Shown: positions 1 through 6,284 of the stretch, piece after piece
How the letters are laid out: each line of letters opens with the position of its first letter
How positions within the stretch are numbered: the stretch's first letter is position 1
Source of the DNA: Acidobacteriota bacterium
Lineage (GTDB): Bacteria; Acidobacteriota; Terriglobia; Terriglobales; Acidobacteriaceae
NCBI GenBank assembly: GCA_021780415.1
Contig: JAJXYW010000149.1
Location: 1-14,238, forward strand
Reading direction: 5' to 3'
DNA length: 14,238 bases
The notes under the pieces: model-generated
The model's input: only the letters and a program-made list of their open reading frames with translations
Told to the model about the DNA's origin: nothing
Databases searched by the model: none
Made by a program: the position numbers and the translations under genes

Positions 1-259
1 GGACATCCGCTTGTCAGGTCCGCTCGCTGCTCCGTCCTGACCGCATCCCTGCCTCTCGGCGGGAAGGCACCTTGGGCGTCCGTCCCAGGTTGCCGGGCCC
101 TGCTTCGCAGAGCCACTCTTGATGCAGACTCCATGCTAGGGCAGCGCGGAGTTGGAGTCAAGGGCAGTAAGTGGTCGCAGGCGTGTTGATCTAGGGCTAC
201 TGGGTGAACCTCACCCCATCAATGGGCGCTACCATGCCTCGTGGACAATCGCCGTTGCG

Positions 260-1210
260 ATGACTCTCGTGGATGACCACCCCATCCGCCTCGCCGCCTT
301 CCAATGGCTGAACTCGCAGGTGCTGGCGCACGGCGAGACGTTGCCGCGGGCCCTCCTCGAGCAGGGCTTCCTGTTCGAGGGCGAGCAGGTCCGGTTGGTT
401 GGCCCGCAGGGGATCTTCAAGCCGCGGCTGATGCAGTTGCCGCTTTCGATCACCACGACGTCCAGCGGCCCGTACGACGACTCGTTTCACGGCGACAACC
501 TCCTCCACTACCGCTACCGAGGCACGGACCCCAACCACCGCGACAACGTCGGCCTGCGTGAGGCGATGCGGCGTCACATCCCGCTGGCCTACCTGCACGC
601 CTTCGTGCCGGGGCGGTATCTCGCGGTCTGGCCCGTCTTCATCGTCGGCGATGACCCTGCAGCTCTCACGTTCTCGGTCGCGGTGGACGCGGCCGCGGAG
701 GTCGATCGCCGCTTTAGGCTGGCCGACGGTGCAAGTGTCATCTCAAACTTCGGTGCTGACGATGCCGGCGGCGATGCCCGCCGCGCCTACATCACGGCGA
801 CCGTCCAGGTCCGCCTGCACCAGCACGCCTTCCGCGAGCGTGTCCTGCGGGCGTATCAGGAGCGCTGCGCGCTCTGCCAGCTCCGGCACGAGGAGCTCCT
901 CGACGCGGCGCACATCCTCCCCGACGGCGAGCCGGACAGCGAACCCGTCGTGCCCAACGGGATCGCCCTGTGCAAGCTCCACCACGCGGCGTTCGACAGG
1001 TACTTCTTCGGCATCCGACCCGACTACACCATCGAGGTCAAGGAGGAGATCCTGCGCGAGCACGACGGCCCGATGCTGCGCCACGGCCTCCAGGGCATCC
1101 ACAACCAGCGGATCATCCTGCCGAGGAGCCCAGGGATGCGACCCGATCCCGCCTTCCTCGAGCGGCGCTACCAGCGCTTCCGCGAAGACGCGCCAGGTGA
1201 GCTGCGATGA
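260..1210 (+). CDS. HNH endonuclease, COG3440-type predicted restriction endonuclease
   Basis: This is a predicted DNA endonuclease of 316 residues from the chosen ATG. The C-terminal half carries a zinc-bound HNH module: Cys203-x2-Cys206, His218 in an AAHI motif, Asn233 in NGIALC with Cys238, then His241/His242 followed by AAFD. The first ~150 residues resemble the N-terminal domain of COG3440-type restriction endonucleases (AFQWL near the start, then GIFKP, PLSITT and a YRYRGTDP segment). That domain may recognise target or modified DNA; this is inference from the family. A TTG at 152 is in frame and would add 36 residues. I prefer 260 because family members begin just before the AFQWL motif and the extra segment looks non-conserved, although 260 lacks a clear Shine-Dalgarno. 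The stop overlaps the next start (ATGA at 1207-1210), so the two were translationally coupled. Bases 1-259 hold no other gene I can support. Confidence 0.85.
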   Translation: MTLVDDHPIRLAAFQWLNSQVLAHGETLPRALLEQGFLFEGEQVRLVGPQGIFKPRLMQLPLSITTTSSGPYDDSFHGDNLLHYRYRGTDPNHRDNVGLREAMRRHIPLAYLHAFVPGRYLAVWPVFIVGDDPAALTFSVAVDAAAEVDRRFRLADGASVISNFGADDAGGDARRAYITATVQVRLHQHAFRERVLRAYQERCALCQLRHEELLDAAHILPDGEPDSEPVVPNGIALCKLHHAAFDRYFFGIRPDYTIEVKEEILREHDGPMLRHGLQGIHNQRIILPRSPGMRPDPAFLERRYQRFREDAPGELR

Positions 1211-1323
1211 AGCTCTACGTTGGGATCACCGACTACGACTGGTTCCGCTACCTCCAAGCGATGCAATCGGAGGAGGTAAGCTTCTGGCAGCCGGGCGGGA
1301 TGCGGTTTGTACCCCTTTGGTGA
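1207..1323 (+). pseudogene. 5' remnant of a second HNH-type restriction endonuclease gene
   Basis: A 38-codon reading frame starts at the ATGA overlap with the upstream HNH gene and ends at TGA 1321-1323. Its product begins MKLYVGITDYDWFRYL and continues with EEVSFWQPGG. This is the conserved opening of a large HNH endonuclease family whose members run about 300 residues, with the F-x-A-L and GGG segments following shortly after. Here the similarity stops at about codon 33 and the frame closes five codons later. No later part of that gene is visible downstream, where the cyclotransferase-like gene begins 8 bp after the stop. I read it as the stump of a truncated gene rather than a functional small protein. 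The family recognition is from memory of the motif. Confidence 0.7.
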
Positions 1324-1331
1324 GTTCAAGA

Positions 1332-1760
1332 ATGCGCTTGTACTTTGCGTACGGCTCCAATATGTCGCGTGAGCAGATGGCGCTCCGCTGCCCAAAGGCA
1401 CGCCTTCTCGGGCTTGGAACGGCCTCAGAATTCAAGTTCCTTATCAACCGCCGGGGCGTAGACACGATCGTCCCCTCGCCTGACAACGTCGTTCACGGGC
1501 TCGTATGGGAACTCTCGGGGCAGGACGCGATGCGGCTCGACGTGTACGAGGGTGTGGCCGGCGGGTTCTATTCGAAGCGCGTGGTGGCCGTTGACGTTTC
1601 CCAACAAAAGATCTCCGCCCTCGCGTATGTCGCGACCGACGAGGTTCCCGGGCCCCCGCGGCCTGGGTACCTAGGGCGCATTGTTGCGGCAGCCGCCGAA
1701 CTCAATCTGCCCTCCATATACGTTGAGGAACTCAAATCATGGTCAACGATCAGCGCCTAG
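1332..1760 (+). CDS. Gamma-glutamylcyclotransferase-like (AIG2-like fold) protein
   Basis: This 142-residue protein opens with MRLYFAYGSNM. The YGSN loop (residues 7-10) is the substrate-binding signature of the gamma-glutamylcyclotransferase superfamily. The segment LDVYEGVAGGFY places a conserved Glu at residue 73 where the family has its catalytic acid, followed by the usual beta strand (SKRVVAV). Known members release 5-oxoproline from gamma-glutamyl amino acids or amines, and the length fits small single-domain bacterial members. An in-frame open stretch extends far upstream but is a shadow of the HNH gene. The ATG at 1332 follows GGTGAG at 1319-1324 by seven bases. The gene overlaps the HEPN gene by 22 bp, so the two are probably co-expressed. 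The natural substrate, and whether it acts as an accessory or partner of the HEPN protein, are unknown. Confidence 0.85.
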   Translation: MRLYFAYGSNMSREQMALRCPKARLLGLGTASEFKFLINRRGVDTIVPSPDNVVHGLVWELSGQDAMRLDVYEGVAGGFYSKRVVAVDVSQQKISALAYVATDEVPGPPRPGYLGRIVAAAAELNLPSIYVEELKSWSTISA

Positions 1761-2266
1761 CGTTCTCGCGCAAGTGGTGGCAACGAACTAACTGCGATGA
1801 CGACCCCTTCGATCGCTTCTTCTGCTTGTGGATTTCCCTGATAGTCGCCGCCCGACGCAAGGTGGACGAGGAGTCCCTCCAGCCCGAGCGCGAAACCGAC
1901 AGTGGCTTGGTGAAGGCATATTTCATGGCCAACTGCGCCGAGGTCGTCTCGGTGCTCCAGCGCCAGCTGGAAGTCCTCGCCCGGGTGGCTGAGCAGCGAT
2001 GCCCGAGGGGCGGCGGCACCGGCGAGTTGGCCTCGACCAGATCAGTGCGGCCCGGCATTAGGCGCCTCGCGATTGAGCTCTTAAGCAAGGACCGGCCTCC
2101 CGACAGTGAGCTGGCGAGCCGCGCGGCCGAGCTCGTCAACCGGGCTCGCAACAACCTGTTTCATGGGAGGAAACTGTACGACGATCGCGAGGACCTCGAG
2201 CTGCTCGAAGCCGTGAATCCGATCGTCTCCGATATCTTGGCGATATGCGAGCGATTCATCGACTAG
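1739..2266 (+). CDS. HEPN-domain-like protein (possible RNase)
   Basis: The product has 175 residues and is mostly helical and hydrophilic, with a tryptophan-rich amphipathic start. Near the C-terminus it has Arg137-Asn-Asn-Leu-Phe-His142-Gly within RARNNLFHGRK. This matches the R-x4-6-H signature of HEPN domains, where Arg and His form the RNase active site at a dimer interface, and the RNNLFHG wording is typical of that family. HEPN proteins act as toxins, abortive-infection effectors or accessory subunits in defence islands. The start lies inside the preceding cyclotransferase-like gene (22 bp overlap), with GAGG about a dozen bases upstream. No nucleotidyltransferase (MNT) partner, the usual HEPN antitoxin, is adjacent. 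RNase activity is inferred from the motif only. Confidence 0.65.
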   Translation: MVNDQRLAFSRKWWQRTNCDDDPFDRFFCLWISLIVAARRKVDEESLQPERETDSGLVKAYFMANCAEVVSVLQRQLEVLARVAEQRCPRGGGTGELASTRSVRPGIRRLAIELLSKDRPPDSELASRAAELVNRARNNLFHGRKLYDDREDLELLEAVNPIVSDILAICERFID

Positions 2267-2572
2267 GACCCGAAGCTCCTCGCTAGAACACGCCGATGAC
2301 GCGCGAGCCCGGGACGACACGCGGCGCCAAAGGGACCAGCGCTGCTTTGTGGTGCCGCTTGGTCCTCAAGTACCCGTCCCGAGGCTGCAGCTCCCAACTT
2401 CTGCCATTCGACCTGCCATTCGGCGCTCCAGTGGACGGCAGCCGACCAATCCACTTCTTCGCAAGTTGGACATCATCTCAGAATAGATCTGGCAGTTGCG
2501 CCGTCCCCGTGTATGAGGCGTATCCTGCGCGAGTCGAACCTCTGACGCTCGGCCACGGGATTGGAGCAAGGG
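2267..2572. other. Intergenic gap before the four-gene operon
   Basis: I see no protein-coding gene in these ~306 bp. An imperfect hairpin could form from GGACCAGCG (2333-2341) and CGCTTGGTCC (2356-2365): nine pairs, one bulged T and a 14-base loop. It lies about 67 bp after the HEPN gene but lacks a T-run, so it is only a weak terminator candidate. CTGCCATTCG occurs twice in tandem (2401-2410 and 2413-2422). The patch around 2475-2495 (CAGAATAGATCT) is locally AT-rich and is the likeliest place for a promoter of the downstream operon, though no good -35/-10 pair stands out. Confidence 0.4.
2563..2566 (+). promoter_or_regulatory. Shine-Dalgarno deciding the helicase-nuclease start
   Basis: GGAG sits six bases before the ATG at 2573 and supports that start over an in-frame TTG at 2561. 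The resulting protein begins MRLTKAQQAAV, which is where SF1 helicases of this type normally begin (Q motif). Confidence 0.6.
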
Positions 2573-5305
2573 ATGCGCTTGACCAAGGCACAACAAGCGG
2601 CCGTCGATTGCATCGACCACAACCTCCAGATCATCGCGTGCGCCGGCTCCGGCAAGACAGCGGTTGTCGCAGCTCGGGTTGTTCACATTCTCCGTACCAA
2701 GGCGTCCGAGGGCATCACACCCGAGAACATCGTTGCCTTCACCTTCACCGAGAAGGCCGCGGGCGAGCTCCGCGACCGGATCACGAAACTCTACGGGGAG
2801 GCAGTCGGTCACATCGAGGGCCTGGCAGGGATGTACGTCGGCACGATCCACGGCCTCTGCCTCGACATCCTCCAGCGCTACGTGCCCGAGTACCTCAAGT
2901 ATGACGTCCTCGACGAGGTGCAGCAGCGCCTGCTCGTCGACCGGAACTACAACAAGTCAGGCATGTCGTCCCTGAGCACCAACGGTAAGCCACTCAAGCG
3001 GTGGGCTGAATCCGGCCTGTTCATCCATACCCTCGGCGTCCTCCGCGAGTCTGACATCAACGAGAAGAAGCTGCGCGGCAGCGACGTCAAGAGCGCCCTC
3101 GAAACTTATCAGGGACTCCTGGATGACCACCGCTACCTCGACTACGACGAGATTCTAGTCCGCGCGGTGAGCGAGCTTCTTGCCCAGGGCAACGTCCGTG
3201 ATCAGATGGCTGACCGTGTACGATACCTCACGGTCGACGAATACCAGGACGTCAACCCAATCCAGGAGGCCCTCGTTCGCCAGCTACACGACCTCGGCGC
3301 CAACCTCTGTGTCGTGGGCGACGACGATCAAAACATCTACCAGTGGCGCGGTAGCGACGTCGAGACGATCCGAACCTTCGCCGAGCGCTACCCGGGTGTC
3401 GTTCAGATTTCGATCGCCGATAATTTCCGCAGCACCGAGGCGGTGGTCGAGGTTGCTCGCAAGACCATTGAACAGAACGAGCGCCGCCTTGAGAAGCGGA
3501 TGAAGAGCTCGAAGAAGCGCCCATTCGACCGCGGTGACCTCCTGTGTCTTGAGTTCGGCAGCCCCGAGGAGGAAGCCCGCTGGATCGCGAAGAAGATCCG
3601 TACCATGCGCGGCACGCCGTACACGGAACCCGGGCAAAGCCGATCTCGCGGCCTGGCCTGGTCTGACGTCGCGATTCTCCTCCGCACCGTTCGGAACACC
3701 GGCCAACCGATCGTCGATGCGCTTCAGAAGGAGGGCATCCCGTACGTCGTCACCGGGATGACTGGCCTGTTCGATACGCCCGAAGCACAGGCAGCGGCTG
3801 GGATCTTCGAATATGTCGCTGGCGAGATCGAGGCAGGGGACCTCGCCACCCGCTGGCGCATTGCGAACCTCGGCCTCAGAAAGGCTGACTTGACGCGGGG
3901 CCTGCAACTCCTTGGCGAGGTGAAGCAGTTCAAGCCCGGCAAGCGTTTTTCCGCATACAACCTGCAGCGCCCGTACCTCGACTTCCTGGAGCGCGTCGGC
4001 CTCGTCGAGGAGCTTGTGCCGGGTGGGCGGGGTGAGGTCGTCTTCTACAACCTCGGCAAGTTCAGCCAGGTCATCACGGACTACGAGGAGATCCACTTCA
4101 AGAGCAAGCCGGAGGAGAAGTACAAGTCCTTCGTTGGCTTCCTCCACCACCAGGCGCCGGATTACTACCCGGAAGGTGGACAGGACGTGGCGTACGCGGT
4201 CCCCGACGCTGTCCGCGTGATGACCGTCCACCAGGCTAAAGGCACCGAGTTCCCGGTCGTGTTCCTGCCCTGCTTGCAGAAGAACCGCTTCCCGTCCAAG
4301 AAGCAGGCCAACCGCGTCTGGTCGTTGATCCCCAGGGACGCGGTGAAGAACGCCGAGCGTTACGACGGTGACGTCGAGGACGAGCGCCGGCTCTTCTACG
4401 TGGCCCTGACCCGGAGCGAGAAGTACCTGTTCTGCTCATGGGCGCCAGTCGCCGAGAACCAGCTCTACCGCAAGCCGTCTCCCTTCTGGGAGGAGCTGAC
4501 TCACCGCGAGCAGTTCCTGACCAAGGATCCGCCGGCCAAGAAGATTGCGAAGAAGGAGCCGGAGCCGCGGCGACCGCTCGTCAACGTCGAGCTGTCGTTC
4601 TCGGAGCTGAAGTACTTCTTCCAGTGCCCGTACCAGTTCAAGCTGCGCTTCCTTTACGGGTTCAACCCGCCGCTCGACGAGGCGCTCGGGTACGGGCGCT
4701 CGCTTCACAACGCCCTTGCGGAGGTGCACCGCCGCGCGCTCGCCGGCGACATCCTGGGCCAGGACGCCGTCGAGGAACTCCTCGACCGGCATCTGCACCT
4801 GCGCTACGCGTACCCCGACCTCGAGAAATCGCTCCGCGGCAGCGCCACGGTCTCCCTGGAGAGGTACCTGCACGAGCACCGGGATGAGCTCGACCGCCTC
4901 GAGTATGCCGAGGAGGACGTCCAGCTCACCCTCGAGGGTGGGATCGTCGTGCATGGTCGGATCGACCTCATTCGAAGAACCGACACCAACGAGGTTACGG
5001 TCGTGGACTTCAAGTCCGAGGAGCGTGCGCAGGCCGAGGAGATCACCCGTGCTCAGCTCCACGTGTACGCGCTCGGGTATCAGCAGCGGTTCGGCGAGAA
5101 CGCCGACCTCATCGAGGTGCATAACCTCGACAAGGGCGGCTCTAAGCGCGAGCTGATCGACGATGAGCTACTCGACGGCACCTTGAACACCGTCAGGGAG
5201 GCAGGCGAGAGACTCCGCGAAAACCGCCTGGAGCGCGTCAACGCGGCGTGCAACGCGTGCAAGAACTGTGACATGCTGGGAATATGCCGTGGGAAGGCCA
5301 CGTGA
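2573..5305 (+). CDS. UvrD-like SF1 helicase fused to AddB/Cas4-like PD-(D/E)xK nuclease
   Basis: This 910-residue protein joins an ATP-driven 3'-5' type DNA helicase to a nuclease. Helicase motifs appear in order: Q motif (LTKAQQAAV), Walker A AGSGKT (24-29), motif Ia (TFTEKAAGEL), DEYQD (222-226), GDDDQNIYQWRG, NFRST, VMTVHQAKGTEFPVV and DERRLFYVALTRS (from 603). From about residue 675 there is a PDDEXK_1-type nuclease with Asp798 (GRID), Asp812 and Lys814 (VVDFKSE) and a QLHVYALGY motif. Cys685 plus Cys896-x2-Cys899-x5-Cys905 match the four-cysteine iron-sulfur layout of AddB and Cas4-like nucleases. The AddA-like and AddB-like functions are thus in one chain. It leads a four-gene operon, 16 bp before the zinc-ribbon gene. 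I infer processing of DNA ends or of cut phage DNA alongside the Mod/Res pair. A housekeeping repair role is possible but less likely in this setting. Confidence 0.9.
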   Translation: MRLTKAQQAAVDCIDHNLQIIACAGSGKTAVVAARVVHILRTKASEGITPENIVAFTFTEKAAGELRDRITKLYGEAVGHIEGLAGMYVGTIHGLCLDILQRYVPEYLKYDVLDEVQQRLLVDRNYNKSGMSSLSTNGKPLKRWAESGLFIHTLGVLRESDINEKKLRGSDVKSALETYQGLLDDHRYLDYDEILVRAVSELLAQGNVRDQMADRVRYLTVDEYQDVNPIQEALVRQLHDLGANLCVVGDDDQNIYQWRGSDVETIRTFAERYPGVVQISIADNFRSTEAVVEVARKTIEQNERRLEKRMKSSKKRPFDRGDLLCLEFGSPEEEARWIAKKIRTMRGTPYTEPGQSRSRGLAWSDVAILLRTVRNTGQPIVDALQKEGIPYVVTGMTGLFDTPEAQAAAGIFEYVAGEIEAGDLATRWRIANLGLRKADLTRGLQLLGEVKQFKPGKRFSAYNLQRPYLDFLERVGLVEELVPGGRGEVVFYNLGKFSQVITDYEEIHFKSKPEEKYKSFVGFLHHQAPDYYPEGGQDVAYAVPDAVRVMTVHQAKGTEFPVVFLPCLQKNRFPSKKQANRVWSLIPRDAVKNAERYDGDVEDERRLFYVALTRSEKYLFCSWAPVAENQLYRKPSPFWEELTHREQFLTKDPPAKKIAKKEPEPRRPLVNVELSFSELKYFFQCPYQFKLRFLYGFNPPLDEALGYGRSLHNALAEVHRRALAGDILGQDAVEELLDRHLHLRYAYPDLEKSLRGSATVSLERYLHEHRDELDRLEYAEEDVQLTLEGGIVVHGRIDLIRRTDTNEVTVVDFKSEERAQAEEITRAQLHVYALGYQQRFGENADLIEVHNLDKGGSKRELIDDELLDGTLNTVREAGERLRENRLERVNAACNACKNCDMLGICRGKAT

Positions 5306-5312
5306 GGGCATT

Positions 5313-5320
5313 GAGGTGAT
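5313..5320 (+). promoter_or_regulatory. Strong Shine-Dalgarno for the zinc-ribbon gene
   Basis: GAGGTGAT is complementary to the 16S rRNA 3' end and sits just before the ATG at 5322. It argues for that start rather than an in-frame start at 5268, which would overlap the helicase gene by 38 bp. Confidence 0.65.
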
Positions 5321-5321
5321 C

Positions 5322-6236
5322 ATGGCAACAGGCCTCGACTCCCGCTTCGACAAGTTCATTCGAGCGCTGTCCGACGTGGTTGCTGATAGGCTCAAGGCAC
5401 TCTTTCAGGACAAGCACCTCTATCAGAGCCTCACGCTCGACTTTTCTTCTGCACGTCCAGCACTTGACGAGTGCGCCCGCATTGGACGGCCCGTTTACGA
5501 CAAGCCCGACACGAAGCCAGAAGACTCGCTCGCGCGTAGTCTCCCTTGGTTGCCTGAAGACAATCAACGGAGCTGGTACCCGCCGGGATCGCCGACCAGG
5601 AGTTTTGACGGAATCCCCTTCCGGCTACCAACCGTGCGACTTTACTGTCGGAACTGCTCAGGTTCCCAGCCGTTCAATCTCCTTTCTGCGGAAGACATTT
5701 GCGCACAATGGGGAGGTGTCGAGGCTGACAAACCGACGACGCAGGTCTTCTTGTTCACCGTGCTCTGCCAACAGTGCAAAGAGTTTCCGGAGGCATTCCT
5801 CGTTCGTCGCTGCGGACTGAAAGGCCAACTCGCGGGGCGTGCGCCGATGGAGGAGGTCGCAGTGCCATCGGTCATACCTGCCCGGATCCGAAGGTACTTC
5901 TCGCAGGCGGTCGTTGCCTTCAACTCTGGCCAAGTCTTGCCCGGGCTCTTCATGTTGCGAGTGCTGATCGAGCAGTACGTCCAGCCCTACCGCCCTGAGG
6001 CCTCCCGGTGTGATGAGGCTATTGAGGCGTACAACCGAAGGCTCCCCAACGACTTCAAGGACCGCTTCCCGTCCTTGACCAAGCTCTACACAGGACTCAG
6101 CGCGGCAATCCACACGGCGGCGGTAGGCGAGGGACTATTCTCGGCGACCCAGGAGGATCTCCTCACGCACTTTGAGGCCAGGCGACTGTTCCGCCTAGAC
6201 GAACTCCAGTCAGCCGAGTCGGAGACTGTGAGCTAG
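5322..6236 (+). CDS. Zinc-ribbon protein of unknown function in the restriction operon
   Basis: I do not recognise this 304-residue protein with confidence. It has three visible parts. Residues 1-~100 are charged and helical, then Pro/Trp-rich. A zinc ribbon follows, with Cys109-x2-Cys112 and Cys149-x2-Cys152. The C-terminal ~120 residues are helical and include a segment like FNSGQVLPGLFMLRVLIEQY and an LSAAIHTA motif. Ribbon plus C-terminal helices loosely recall DUF4145-like proteins, which often occur with restriction systems; that comparison is a guess. The gene lies 16 bp after the helicase-nuclease gene and 48 bp before mod, on the same strand, so it is very probably co-transcribed and may be an adaptor or DNA-binding subunit. 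Its codons are noticeably less G/C-rich at third positions than the helicase gene. Confidence 0.75.
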   Translation: MATGLDSRFDKFIRALSDVVADRLKALFQDKHLYQSLTLDFSSARPALDECARIGRPVYDKPDTKPEDSLARSLPWLPEDNQRSWYPPGSPTRSFDGIPFRLPTVRLYCRNCSGSQPFNLLSAEDICAQWGGVEADKPTTQVFLFTVLCQQCKEFPEAFLVRRCGLKGQLAGRAPMEEVAVPSVIPARIRRYFSQAVVAFNSGQVLPGLFMLRVLIEQYVQPYRPEASRCDEAIEAYNRRLPNDFKDRFPSLTKLYTGLSAAIHTAAVGEGLFSATQEDLLTHFEARRLFRLDELQSAESETVS

Positions 6237-6268
6237 GCGCTCATGAAGGAAGCGCGCTACCCCAACAG

Positions 6269-6276
6269 AAGAAGGA
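6269..6276 (+). promoter_or_regulatory. Shine-Dalgarno deciding the mod start
   Basis: AAGAAGGA ends eight bases before ATG 6285. An in-frame ATG at 6243 would add 14 residues but has no comparable site, so 6285 is preferred. Confidence 0.6.
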
Positions 6277-6284
6277 CAAATTGT

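Noticed and set aside
1..189. An open frame from the left edge to a TGA at 187-189 that might be the tail of an upstream gene.
   Set aside because: The translated text has no recognisable motif and runs into the region of the HNH gene; it is too short to support.
558..1331. An upstream in-frame extension of the cyclotransferase-like gene by 258 codons.
   Set aside because: It is Ser/Arg-rich text overlapping the HNH gene in another frame; the YFAYGSN motif normally sits at the extreme N-terminus, fitting the ATG at 1332.
2401..2422. Two tandem copies of CTGCCATTCG as a possible att site or iteron.
   Set aside because: Only two short copies, with no mobile element genes and no matching copy seen at the other end of the island.
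2528..2560. A tRNA 3'-half-like string on the minus strand (AGAGGTTCGACTC resembles a T-loop), which could have been an integration site.
   Set aside because: The bases flanking the loop do not form a T-stem, no anticodon arm or acceptor stem is found around it, and no integrase gene lies nearby.
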